The notes beneath the pieces were generated by a model, which saw only the letters and a program-made list of their open reading frames with translations, made no database searches and was not told where the DNA came from. From assembly GCF_958445495.1 (NCBI RefSeq), contig NZ_CAUCSQ010000034.1, positions 1 to 48,600 on the forward strand: DNA of 48,600 nt. Direction: 5' to 3'. The DNA comes from an uncultured Bacteroides sp. GTDB taxonomy: Bacteria > Bacteroidota > Bacteroidia > Bacteroidales > Bacteroidaceae. Made by a program: the position numbers and the translations under genes. Positions 34,887 to 43,617 of this stretch are shown in pieces. How positions within the stretch are numbered: position 1 is the stretch's first letter; every line of letters starts with the position of its first letter.

Positions 34887-34894
34887 TAATTTTG
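34887..34894 (+). promoter_or_regulatory. -7 box upstream of efflux operon
   Basis: TAATTTTG matches TAnnTTTG, 22 bp before the ATG at 34916, and is followed by a TGACACAT dyad element. Confidence 0.45.
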
Positions 34895-34905
34895 TGCCGA
34901 AATTT

Positions 34906-34922
34906 TGACACATTTATGTTGA
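34906..34922. promoter_or_regulatory. Second candidate operator element
   Basis: TGACACATTTATGTTGA has the left half identical to the activase-promoter dyad (TGACACAT) and an imperfect right half (ATGTTGA versus ATGTCA). It overlaps the start codon of the small membrane gene at 34916. Confidence 0.35.
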
Positions 34923-35287
34923 TACGCAGGCAAAAACAGATTTTCCGGATTATATGTATGGCTATGTTACTGCTCATACACGGGGATGCGTATGCCTATG
35001 AGCTGGCTGTTTTTTTCTCTGCGGAAAAGGATTGGGAGCAGATGCCTTGTACGGTGCATGACACGGGGAGCACGGAAGCCGACGGTGAGGATATAGAATG
35101 GTGTGACTCCGTATATAAGAGGGTTGTCCCCTTGCAACGCACTTTTATCAAGTGTTTTCTGCTGATGTTTTCTGTTTTCGTTTTTTTACGGTTGCCGCGT
35201 ATTCCATTCCCGCGCCTCTGTTCCCGTGCCGTCAAAGGGGAAGCGGCGGGGTCGCAACATCTGATATACTGCACATTGCTCATTTAG
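34916..35287 (+). CDS. Small membrane protein, unknown
   Basis: From ATG 34916 this gives about 123 residues: MLIRRQKQIFRIICMAMLLLIHG, a hydrophobic start or signal (about 8-24), then an acidic middle (STEADGEDIEWCDSVYKR) and a second hydrophobic stretch (FLLMFSVFVFLRL, about 83-95). It is cysteine-containing and ends in a hydrophobic tail. I do not recognise it. Being between the TetR gene and the pump, it may be an accessory of the efflux operon. The start lies close behind the putative promoter, which makes the first codons uncertain. Confidence 0.5.
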   Translation: MLIRRQKQIFRIICMAMLLLIHGDAYAYELAVFFSAEKDWEQMPCTVHDTGSTEADGEDIEWCDSVYKRVVPLQRTFIKCFLLMFSVFVFLRLPRIPFPRLCSRAVKGEAAGSQHLIYCTLLI

Positions 35288-35408
35288 CCTTGCTCATTTA
35301 GCCGCGAAACGGCTATTCCGGCTTTATGTTCCAGGGCCGTTCTTACTGCCGGTCCTCTTTCTTTTATTACAACAAACATTATCATACTAATACTATTTTG
35401 TAATCTTT

Positions 35409-36557
35409 ATGAGAATTTTTTTTCACAGGATTACAGCCTTGTCGTGCGTGATGGGGCTGTTATCTGCCTGCCAGTCGGCAGGCAACCGTCAGGTAGGAAA
35501 AGACGAGACCGTACCTGTAACTGTTCTTCAACCCACTACGGTGGAGTTGCCCCGTTCTTATGTTGCCGATATCCAGGCTATCCAGTTTGTAGAAATCAAG
35601 CCGAAGGTGGAGGGTTTCGTACAGGAGGTGCTGGTTGACGAGGGGGAACTGGTGAAGAAAGGGCAGCCGATGTTCCGGCTGAGTTCGGAGAGTTATGCGG
35701 AAGCCGTAAAGGAAGCGGAGGCTAACTACAAGCAGGTGCAGGCGGAGTTGGAAATGGCGAATTATGAGACGGAACGCATCCAGCGGCTGGTGGACAAGCA
35801 GATTTTCTCTCCGATAAGGCTGGACCAGGTAAAACGCGAGCGTGAAGTGGCGAGGATGAAGGTGGCGCAGGCACGCGCCCAACTGCAACGTACTCAGATG
35901 GAATACCGGTACACGACTATCACCGCTCCGTTCACGGGGTATGTAGACCGTATCCCGTACAAGGTGGGCAGCCTGGTGAACCCGGAAAGCCTGCTGACTA
36001 CCGTAAGTGATATCTCGGAGGTTTTTGCGTATTATAAGGTGAACGAGAACGAATATCTCCGCTTCAAACGCGCGCAACTGAAAGGGGAACAGTTGCAGGA
36101 GACGGACAACGTGGAACTGATATTGCCGGACGGAATGCCTTATATGCACAAGGGACGGCAGGAAACGGTGGAGGGGGATTTCGAGCGCGGAACCGGCTCT
36201 ATCGCCTTCCGCGTACGTTTCCCGAATCCGGACGGGTTGCTGAAACACGGCGTGACCGGCAAGGTGCGCATGATGACGCGCATGGAGGATGTATGCCTGG
36301 TTCCGCAGAAGTCTACGTTCGAAATCCAGGATTTCACGTATGTTTATCTGGTCGATAAGGAGGGTGTGGCGAAGGTGCGCAGCTTCAACCCGATTGAACG
36401 GTATCAGAATTATTATATCACGCAGGATTTGCAGCCGAACACGACTATCGTGTATGAGGGCGTGCAGATGATTCGGGATGGCGCGAAGATTAAAACTGAT
36501 ACGGTCTCTTTTGAGGACATCAAACAGGAACTTCATTTGAATAACCTCCAAAGATAG
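35409..36557 (+). CDS. RND efflux periplasmic adaptor (MFP)
   Basis: A 382-residue membrane-fusion protein. Lipobox LLSAC with Cys21 anchors it to the inner membrane. A lipoyl/barrel-sandwich half (VEGFVQEVLVDEGELVKKGQ, about 65-84) and a matching half (TAPFTGYVDRIPYKVGSLV, about 178-196) flank an alpha-hairpin (about 95-160, YKQVQAELEMANYETERIQR). A beta-barrel and membrane-proximal domain follow to the end. It couples the pump to the outer-membrane factor. The pump starts 8 bp downstream. Confidence 0.93.
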   Translation: MRIFFHRITALSCVMGLLSACQSAGNRQVGKDETVPVTVLQPTTVELPRSYVADIQAIQFVEIKPKVEGFVQEVLVDEGELVKKGQPMFRLSSESYAEAVKEAEANYKQVQAELEMANYETERIQRLVDKQIFSPIRLDQVKREREVARMKVAQARAQLQRTQMEYRYTTITAPFTGYVDRIPYKVGSLVNPESLLTTVSDISEVFAYYKVNENEYLRFKRAQLKGEQLQETDNVELILPDGMPYMHKGRQETVEGDFERGTGSIAFRVRFPNPDGLLKHGVTGKVRMMTRMEDVCLVPQKSTFEIQDFTYVYLVDKEGVAKVRSFNPIERYQNYYITQDLQPNTTIVYEGVQMIRDGAKIKTDTVSFEDIKQELHLNNLQR

Positions 36558-36565
36558 TATAGCTT

Positions 36566-39500
36566 ATGTTCAAATTATTTATCCGAAGACCGATTCTTTC
36601 GGCGGTAATTTCCGTGATTATCGTGTGTCTGGGGGCGCTTTCTATCGTATCGTTGCCTATCACCCAGTTTCCGGACATCGTGCCTCCCGCAGTGACGGTG
36701 ACGGCGCGCTACACGGGCGCCAGCGCGGACGTGATGTCCAAAACGGTTGCGACTCCGCTGGAACGCGCTATCAACGGCGTGTCGGGAATGACGTATATGA
36801 CTACCGTATGTACCAACGACGGCATGTCGCTCACGACTGTGTATTTCAAGGTAGGGACGGACCCCGACGTGGCGGCTGTCAACGTGCAGAACCGTGTGAC
36901 GACGGTGCTCGACGAGTTGCCGGAGGAGGTTATCCGGGCCGGCGTGGTGACGGAGAAGGAGGTGAACAGCATGCTGATGTATCTGAACGTATTCAGCAGC
37001 GACAGCACGCACACCGAGAAGTTTGTCTATAATTTTGCGGACATCAACATCTTGCGGGAGCTGAAACGTATTGACGGCGTGGGGCTCGTGGAGATTATGG
37101 GAAGCCGGGACTACGCCATGCGCGTATGGCTGAACCCGAACCGCCTGGCGGCTTATAACATGGTTCCCCAGGACGTGACCGAGGCTATCCGCAAACAGAA
37201 TATCGAGGCGGCTCCCGGCAAGACGGGTATCAGTTCCGACCGTCTGCCGCAGCAGTTGCAGTATGTGCTTCAATATACGGGTAAGTTCAGCACTCCGGAG
37301 GAGTATGGCGAAATCGTGCTGAAGGCTTTGCCCGACGGCTCGCTGCTCCGGCTGAAGGATGTGGCTGCAATCGAGTTTGACTCGGAAGACTACAACATGA
37401 TTTCCATGACCGACGGGCGTCCTTCGGCTTCTATCATGATTAAGCAGAGGCCGGGCTCGAACGCCCGCGAAGTGATTCAGAACATCAAGCAGCGGATGGA
37501 GGAAATCAAAGAGAGCAGTTTTGCTCCGGGAATGGATTATAACATCGCTTATGACGTGTCGCGGTTTCTCGACGCTTCCATCGAGTCTGTGCTGAAAACG
37601 TTGCTTGAGGCTTTCTTGCTGGTGTTTATCGTGGTGTATATTTTCCTCCAGGATATCCGCTCTACTCTGATTCCCGCCATCGCGGTCCCTGTCTCGCTGG
37701 TCGGCACGTTCTTCTTTATGGAGATGCTGGGGTTCTCTGTCAATATGCTTACGCTTTTCGCTCTGGTTCTTGCCATCGGGATTGTGGTCGATAATGCCAT
37801 AGTGGTGGTGGAGGCGGTGCATGTGAAGATGCATGAGAACAAGTTGTCGCCATACAAGGCGTCTGTCGCTGCCATGAAGGAAATCGGCGGGGCGATTGTC
37901 GCCATCACGCTGGTGATGTCTGCCGTATTCGTCCCGGTAGGTTTCATGGAGGGTACTGTGGGGATTTTCTACCGCCAGTTCTCCCTGACTCTGGCTGTGG
38001 CTATCGTCATTTCGGGTATCAACGCCCTGACCCTCTCCCCCGCCCTCTGCGCCTTACTGCTCAAACCGGCGGGTACGGGCCGGAAGAAGCTGACTTGGCT
38101 GCGTAAGTTTTTCATCGTTTTCAACCGGGCTTATTACCGTTTCGAGAACCGTTATAATCTCGGAGTGCACAAGTATCTGGGACGGAAGGCTTTCACGTAT
38201 GCTACTTTGCTTATTTTCTTGCTGGCAACCTACGGAATCAATCTGGTCCTGCCCACCGGATTTATACCGAATGAGGACCAGGGCATGATATATGTCAATG
38301 TGGACGCGCCTCCGGGGGCTACGGTGGAACGCAGCGAGAAGGTGTTGAATGAGATACAGGCTGCTTTGCTGCCTTTTGACGAAATCGAGAGTATCTCGAC
38401 ATTGGCGGGCTACAGCCTGATGACGGAAACGGAGGGGGCGAGCTACGGAATGGGGATGATTAACCTCAAGCCTTGGGGCGAGCGCGAAGAGAGCGTGGAC
38501 GAGCTGATGCAGGTTTACAAGGACCGTACTTCTCACATCAAGGATGCTGACATCCAGTTTTTCCTGCCTCCGTCTGTTCCGGGCTTCGGCAATGCGAGCG
38601 GATTCGAGCTGCGGCTGCAGGACAAGACTGCCGGGGATTTCCATGAGTTCGCAGCAGTGGCGGACGATTTAGTGGAGAAGTTAAACGCGGACCCGCGTCT
38701 GGCAGGGGTCACTTCCGGGTTCAACCCGAACTTCCCGCAGTATTTGCTAAAGGTGGATTTGGCAAAGGCCGCCAAGCTGGGAGTGGAACTGGACAAGGCT
38801 ATGGAGACGCTTCAAGCGTATATAGGCAGTTTTTATTCTTCTAACTTTATCCGTTTCGGGCAGATGTACAAGGTGATGATTCAGGCGTCTCCGGAATACC
38901 GGATGAATCCTGAGGATTTGTATCATTTTTATGCCAAGAACAAGGACGGGAACGTGGTGCCGTACTCGAATTTCATGACTATGGACAGGGTGTACGGTCC
39001 GAGCCAGATTACCCGTTACAATATGTTTACCTCGGCACTGATTACGGGTGAAGGGGAAGGCGGCATCAGTTCGGGTGAGGTGATTGCCGCCGTGGAGGAA
39101 ATCTGCAAGGAGGTGCTTCCGCGCGGGTATGACGTGGAATGGTCGGGCATGACTCGCGAGGAGAAGGATTCCGGCGGGCAGACTCTTGTCATTTTCGGTA
39201 TTTGCCTGTTGTTTGTTTATCTGTTGCTTGCCGCTCAGTATGAGAGTCTGTTATTGCCTTTCTCGGTAATTCTTTCTCTGCCTGCGGGGATTTTCGGTTC
39301 TTATTTCTTCCTGCAACTGGCGGGGCTGGAGAACAACATTTACGCACAGGTGGCTTTGGTGATGCTTATCGGGCTTCTGGGCAAGAATGCGATTTTGATT
39401 GTGGAGATGGCGAACCAGTTCCGCAGCCGGGGATTGTCTCCTCTGGAAGCGGCGGTAAAGGGGGCGGTGAGCCGTCTGCGCCCGATTCTGATGACTTCAT

Positions 39501-39709
39501 TCGCTTTTATCTGCGGACTGATTCCGCTGTTACTGGCGAGCGGCGCCGGCGCGCTGGGGAACCGTTCCATAGGTACGGCAGCGGCAGGCGGCATGTTTAT
39601 CGGGACGGCTGTGGGTATTTTCCTGGTTCCCGGATTATATTTGATTTTTGAATCTTTGTCGGTACGATTGAACCGCAATAAAATACGTTATGAAGATGAT
39701 GATGAATAG
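36566..39709 (+). CDS. RND efflux pump, inner-membrane transporter (HAE1 type)
   Basis: A 1047-residue proton-driven exporter with the 12-span RND topology and two large periplasmic loops. The N-terminus FIRRPILSAVISVIIVCLGA and the segment LPITQFPDIVPPAVTV are typical of the AcrB/HAE1 family. Transmembrane helix 4 reads LVLAIGIVVDNAIVVVEAVH. D409 is present and the second acidic position of AcrB (D408) is N410, a variant seen in other Bacteroides pumps, from memory. Substrates cannot be predicted (detergents, bile, drugs are common). The outer-membrane gene overlaps its end by 20 bp. Confidence 0.94.
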   Translation: MFKLFIRRPILSAVISVIIVCLGALSIVSLPITQFPDIVPPAVTVTARYTGASADVMSKTVATPLERAINGVSGMTYMTTVCTNDGMSLTTVYFKVGTDPDVAAVNVQNRVTTVLDELPEEVIRAGVVTEKEVNSMLMYLNVFSSDSTHTEKFVYNFADINILRELKRIDGVGLVEIMGSRDYAMRVWLNPNRLAAYNMVPQDVTEAIRKQNIEAAPGKTGISSDRLPQQLQYVLQYTGKFSTPEEYGEIVLKALPDGSLLRLKDVAAIEFDSEDYNMISMTDGRPSASIMIKQRPGSNAREVIQNIKQRMEEIKESSFAPGMDYNIAYDVSRFLDASIESVLKTLLEAFLLVFIVVYIFLQDIRSTLIPAIAVPVSLVGTFFFMEMLGFSVNMLTLFALVLAIGIVVDNAIVVVEAVHVKMHENKLSPYKASVAAMKEIGGAIVAITLVMSAVFVPVGFMEGTVGIFYRQFSLTLAVAIVISGINALTLSPALCALLLKPAGTGRKKLTWLRKFFIVFNRAYYRFENRYNLGVHKYLGRKAFTYATLLIFLLATYGINLVLPTGFIPNEDQGMIYVNVDAPPGATVERSEKVLNEIQAALLPFDEIESISTLAGYSLMTETEGASYGMGMINLKPWGEREESVDELMQVYKDRTSHIKDADIQFFLPPSVPGFGNASGFELRLQDKTAGDFHEFAAVADDLVEKLNADPRLAGVTSGFNPNFPQYLLKVDLAKAAKLGVELDKAMETLQAYIGSFYSSNFIRFGQMYKVMIQASPEYRMNPEDLYHFYAKNKDGNVVPYSNFMTMDRVYGPSQITRYNMFTSALITGEGEGGISSGEVIAAVEEICKEVLPRGYDVEWSGMTREEKDSGGQTLVIFGICLLFVYLLLAAQYESLLLPFSVILSLPAGIFGSYFFLQLAGLENNIYAQVALVMLIGLLGKNAILIVEMANQFRSRGLSPLEAAVKGAVSRLRPILMTSFAFICGLIPLLLASGAGALGNRSIGTAAAGGMFIGTAVGIFLVPGLYLIFESLSVRLNRNKIRYEDDDE

Positions 39710-41135
39710 CATAAGGATTTGTTCGGTTATGGCCGCCACGGTGTGGGTATTGGGGGGATGCAAGGCTCCTTCTCTCTCACCGGTGGAGAGAATTGACTTG
39801 CCGGACACGTTTACGGGGCGCACGGACACGGCTACGGTCGCCTCTCTTTCATGGAAAGCTTTCTTTCCCGATTCTTGCCTGGTTGCTTATATGGATACGG
39901 CTCTGGCCGGGAATCATTCGTTTTTGCAGACGATGGAGAATATATCCATAGCGCGGGCGCAACTGAAAACCAGCAAGGGGGCGTTGTTGCCTGAGGTTGC
40001 ATTGGGGATTGACGGCGGTATCCAACGGTTTGGCGAGTTTACGATGGACGGTGTGGGCAACAGCACGACTAATACCCCGGACTTGCCGGAGAACAAGCAT
40101 ATCCCCGACCCGTACAGGAATCTGAACCTGGGACTGAGTTTCCAGTGGGAAGCGGATATCTGGGGGAAGCTTACGGACAAGAAACGGGCGGCTGCCATGC
40201 GGTGGATGCAGTCTGTAGAGGCGCAACGGCTCGCCCGCACGATGCTGATTTCCGAAGTGGCTACGCAATATTACGGCTTGATTGGCCTGGACAGGAAACG
40301 GGCGGTACTGGAGGAGGCTATCCGCAAGACCGGAGAGTCTTGTGCCCTGACTGATGAGTTGATGAAGGAGGGGGAGGTTTCCCGTCTGTCGGTGGACCAG
40401 TTCAACTCGCGCCGGCTGCAACTGAAGGAGATGTTGCTGGATACGGAGTTGCAGATATCGGATGCGGAACGGGCGTTTGCCTTATTATTGGGGAAGTTGT
40501 CCATGAAGGTGGTACGTCCGGATTTCAATACGATGTCTGCTTACCGTTTTCCCGGCGAGGTGGGTATTCCCGCCCAGTTATTGAGGAACCGTCCCGACAT
40601 CCGGGCGGCCGAACTGGAGCTGCTGGCTTCCAAGTCTGACTTGTCCGCCGCCCGCAAGGCTTTTTTCCCTTCACTGACAATAGGCGGAAGTGGAGGGTTC
40701 AATGCGTTCAACCTGCAGGAGTGGTTCGCTTCTCCGGCCTCACTGGCGTATAACATCGCAGCGGGTATCAGCGCACCTATTTTCAAGCGTCATGAAATCC
40801 GCGCGTTATGGCAGACTTCTAAAAGCCGCCAGAGGATTGCTTTGCTGAACTATCATTATACGGTATTGCGCTCTTACCAGGAGGTGGTGAGTCTCATAGC
40901 CGCCTCCGAGCAGATGAGCAAACGCAAGGCTCTCAAACAGGAGGAAAGCCGGATTCATAACCGGTCTATCAATAACGCGAATGAGTTGTTCAAGACCGGT
41001 TTTGCGGGGTATCTGGATGTGTTGTCAGCCGACGAGCGTTATCTGGAATGCGAACTGGAACGTATCGAGCTGAATACTGCTTATTGCCAGTTGCATGCCC
41101 AATTATACAAGGCGCTGGGAGGAGGCCGTTTTTGA
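39690..41135 (+). CDS. Outer-membrane efflux lipoprotein (TolC/OprM type)
   Basis: A 481-residue outer-membrane factor. Signal peptide with lipobox LGGC, Cys24, so it is a lipoprotein like OprM. Two outer-membrane-efflux repeats span about residues 60-260 and 270-470. NLGLSFQWEADIWGKLTDKK (about 145-164) and AYNIAAGISAPIFKR (about 350-364) are the conserved motifs at the beta-barrel/alpha-tunnel edges. The start overlaps the pump gene by 20 bp. Adaptor, pump and exit duct are therefore one operon. Confidence 0.93.
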   Translation: MKMMMNSIRICSVMAATVWVLGGCKAPSLSPVERIDLPDTFTGRTDTATVASLSWKAFFPDSCLVAYMDTALAGNHSFLQTMENISIARAQLKTSKGALLPEVALGIDGGIQRFGEFTMDGVGNSTTNTPDLPENKHIPDPYRNLNLGLSFQWEADIWGKLTDKKRAAAMRWMQSVEAQRLARTMLISEVATQYYGLIGLDRKRAVLEEAIRKTGESCALTDELMKEGEVSRLSVDQFNSRRLQLKEMLLDTELQISDAERAFALLLGKLSMKVVRPDFNTMSAYRFPGEVGIPAQLLRNRPDIRAAELELLASKSDLSAARKAFFPSLTIGGSGGFNAFNLQEWFASPASLAYNIAAGISAPIFKRHEIRALWQTSKSRQRIALLNYHYTVLRSYQEVVSLIAASEQMSKRKALKQEESRIHNRSINNANELFKTGFAGYLDVLSADERYLECELERIELNTAYCQLHAQLYKALGGGRF

Positions 41136-41199
41136 TATTGCGTTGTCGGTCGGTATAGGGATGTTTCTTTTTGGAAAAAAGGAGGTTCTTATATTGAAA

Positions 41200-41335
41200 G
41201 AAGGATGTCCTAAAGCGAAAAGAAAGGATGTCCTAAAGCGAAAAGAAAGGATGTCTTAAAGCGAAAAGAAAGGATGTCTTAAAGCGAAAAGAAGGATGTC
41301 CTAAAGCGAAAGAAGGATACCCCAAAACGGGTTCC
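41200..41335. repeat. 21-23-bp tandem repeat, about six copies
   Basis: aaggatgtcctaaagcga-type units start at 41201, 41224, 41247, 41270, 41292 and 41313. The spacer aaaaga shortens stepwise. It lies 65 bp past the efflux operon, ahead of the shared terminator. Confidence 0.9.
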
Positions 41336-41408
41336 GGAAATTGAAAATCGGCACTGTCCAGAATTTTGTGTAAATGTAATCCGACAGACTGGAATCTCTC
41401 AAAACAGT

Positions 41409-41462
41409 AATCCCCTTATTTTACCTGACATTCTCCGGAATGAAGGTTAAAATAAGGGGATT
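41409..41462. terminator. Long bidirectional terminator
   Basis: aatccccttattttacct (41409-41426) pairs with the near-complementary aggttaaaataaggggatt (41444-41462), about 18 bp with one mismatch, and is followed by gtttt. It lies between the convergent efflux operon and the kinase cluster and can serve both. Confidence 0.85.
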
Positions 41463-41574
41463 GTTTTGTCATATCGTCTATCATCGCACCGCTTACGGAT
41501 GAACAACGAAAGGTGTCCCGTTTTTCCGCTTTAAGGGTTGCCGGTTTCAAACGAAGACCGTATCGGATATTATA

Positions 41575-41796
41575 TTATTGATTACCGATTTCCTTACTGC
41601 CTTGAGAACCTAAATAGACTTTTGAAGTTCGCTCGTCACGTTCACAATATTCTTTCATGAAGAACTCTTTAATTGCGACCAAGCGGTTTAACCCGACTTG
41701 CATGCCTAAATAGGTAATTCCGAAACCACCTTGCCCAAGTACTTTTTCAATTTTATATTTACCTCCTTGAAGGAGTGTGCCTATTTGTATATTCAT
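41575..41796 (-). pseudogene. Truncated Hanks-type kinase, N-lobe only
   Basis: A 73-residue frame that matches the first part of the neighbouring kinase almost step for step: LLQGGKYKIEKVLGQGGFGI then TYLGMQ, VAIKEFFMKEYCERDE. The P-loop GQGGFG and the ATP-binding lysine are there (VAIKEFF). The protein stops before the C-helix glutamate and has no catalytic loop. It lies six bases behind the full kinase on the same strand and begins with a normal start. It is either a decayed duplicate or an expressed N-lobe that could compete with the kinase. Confidence 0.75.
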
Positions 41797-41802
41797 AATT
41801 GA

Positions 41803-43584
41803 TTAGATTCTATTTCCTCGTTTATCTATACGGAAAGTTTCACCATTCAGTTCTGCCTTAGTTTCCCCGCCTTTAAAGCTGGATACGTTATTATATTGGC
41901 ACTGGACAACGATGGTACCGCTTTTATCTATAAACCCCCATTTTCCATTTATGCTCACTGCCGCTAAACCTTCGGAGAAACTATTGGCAAAATCATATAT
42001 GCATTGAGTAACCATCTTGCCACTTTTATTAATAAACCCATATTTTCTATCAAAAAAACCTTCTTTTCCATTTATTCCCACTAATGCCAGTCCTTCGGAA
42101 AACGGCTCGGCATAGTTGTATTTAAACGAAATCATTGTATTCCCGTCTTTGTCTATATATCCCCTTTTGCCATTTTTCTCGACTGCCGCCAGCCCTTCTG
42201 AAAATGACTCTGCATAATCGTATTTCAATGGGATGACAATGGTCCCGTTTTTATCAATATATCCCCATTTTTTGTTTTTATTTATCAGGGCTATCCCTTC
42301 ACTAAACCCATAGTGTGCAAGACGCAGATTCTCTTTCAATGCCTGTTTCTCGTCCAATGCCGTACTTTGTGCTACCGATAGAACCGTGGTATCAGCAACA
42401 GCAACAACGTCATTTAGTACTGGCGTGTTCTCTAAAGCTGCTATCGAATCTCCTATCCGGATGGAATCCATGAGAGCTAATTCACGTTTTTTAGCTTCAT
42501 TGCCTCTGTAAGAAACAGAGAATAATATCACTATACCGGTTAATATGGCGACACTGACAATCAATGTCCATGTAGATTGACTCAGATTAAACTTAGGTGT
42601 TTTTTCATCGGATGTTTGTAACTTTTCTTCATCCGTTATAATCTTTGTCGTATCATCACTGTTTATAGAAGATGACATTGGCTCTTTCTCCTTTTGGCTA
42701 TTAAGGAGTATCGAAAAATTCGTTATTGTTTGCGGACGTTCTTTTCTTCTGGGGTTCATAGCCTTTTCAATGGCTCTTTGGGTAGTATCCGATATTGAAC
42801 CCGACAGTTCCGGTAAACCTTCATTCAATACCAGGCTTGCCTTAGGGGGCTTTACTCCTGAAAGTAAAAAAAACAGAGTGGCTCCCAATGAGTAAATATC
42901 TGTTGCGGGAGAGAATTCACTGACACCGCCCGGCTCGTACTGTTCCATAGGAGCATATCCTTCACTAATGCCGACAGGAGTACTGCTAGTCTGGTTGCCG
43001 TCCGGGTCATACTGTTTTGAAAGCCCGAAGTCTATCAATAGTACTTTCGTTCTATCAGCAGTTATCAATATGTTGCTCGGTTTTATATCAAGATGGCACA
43101 ACCGGTGGGTATGCATGTAACCTAATGCCGCCGCTAACTGAGAGATATAATTCAGTGCCGTTTTTTCTGTCAAAGCACCCGACTGACTGACGTATTGCTG
43201 CAAAGAACCGCCGTCAATATATTCCATTACATAATAGGATGTTCCGTTCTCATCAAAGACATCCAAAACTTTGACTATGTTCGGATGGTTTAATTTGGAC
43301 AGGTTCTCTGCTTCTTTCCTGAATTTTTTCCGATAGCTTTCAACTTGTTCTATGCTGCCGGTTGACGGGACGGAAACGTGTTTGGTATATTCATCCCTAT
43401 TACATAGCTCTTTCATAAAGAACTCTTTAACAGCGACATTTATTTCTGTTTGTATGATTCCCAGTGGTCCTTTTATTTCCACTTTCATTGTTGCTAAATA
43501 AGTGATGCCGAAACCACCTTGCCCAAGCACTTTTTCTATTCTATATTTCTTGCCTTGGAGGAAAGTTTGAAATGGGAGCTGCAT
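41803..43584 (-). CDS. Membrane Ser/Thr kinase with WG-repeat sensor
   Basis: A 593-residue Hanks-type kinase. N-lobe: GQGGFG (21-26), ATP lysine K53 in VAVKEFF. Catalytic loop HLDIKPSN at 164-171 with D166 as base; the usual HRD arginine is leucine, a non-RD form. DFG at 185-187 and activation-segment end YAPMEQY (about 210-216). One membrane span (about 338-359). The C-terminal part (about 425-575) has four or five WG repeats (KKWGYIDKNGTIVIP, KRGYIDKDGNTMI, KWGFIDKSGTIVVQ), predicted to be outside the cytoplasm. WG repeats are common in bacterial sensor proteins. It lies next to a PP2C gene (33-bp gap), a classic kinase-phosphatase pair. Confidence 0.92.
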   Translation of the reverse strand: MQLPFQTFLQGKKYRIEKVLGQGGFGITYLATMKVEIKGPLGIIQTEINVAVKEFFMKELCNRDEYTKHVSVPSTGSIEQVESYRKKFRKEAENLSKLNHPNIVKVLDVFDENGTSYYVMEYIDGGSLQQYVSQSGALTEKTALNYISQLAAALGYMHTHRLCHLDIKPSNILITADRTKVLLIDFGLSKQYDPDGNQTSSTPVGISEGYAPMEQYEPGGVSEFSPATDIYSLGATLFFLLSGVKPPKASLVLNEGLPELSGSISDTTQRAIEKAMNPRRKERPQTITNFSILLNSQKEKEPMSSSINSDDTTKIITDEEKLQTSDEKTPKFNLSQSTWTLIVSVAILTGIVILFSVSYRGNEAKKRELALMDSIRIGDSIAALENTPVLNDVVAVADTTVLSVAQSTALDEKQALKENLRLAHYGFSEGIALINKNKKWGYIDKNGTIVIPLKYDYAESFSEGLAAVEKNGKRGYIDKDGNTMISFKYNYAEPFSEGLALVGINGKEGFFDRKYGFINKSGKMVTQCIYDFANSFSEGLAAVSINGKWGFIDKSGTIVVQCQYNNVSSFKGGETKAELNGETFRIDKRGNRI

Positions 43585-43617
43585 AATTCATTGTTTATTA
43601 GTTGTCGGTAACTATGA

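Noticed and set aside
34892..34915. Upstream TTG start for the small membrane protein
   Set aside because: It would overlap the -7 box. The ATG at 34916 is a better start.
35460..36551. 363-residue minus-strand ORF opposite the adaptor gene
   Set aside because: Shadow of the adaptor coding strand. Rich in His/Leu/Arg with no recognisable fold.
36575..37834. 419-residue minus-strand ORF opposite the RND pump
   Set aside because: His/Arg-rich shadow of the RND coding strand, no domain.
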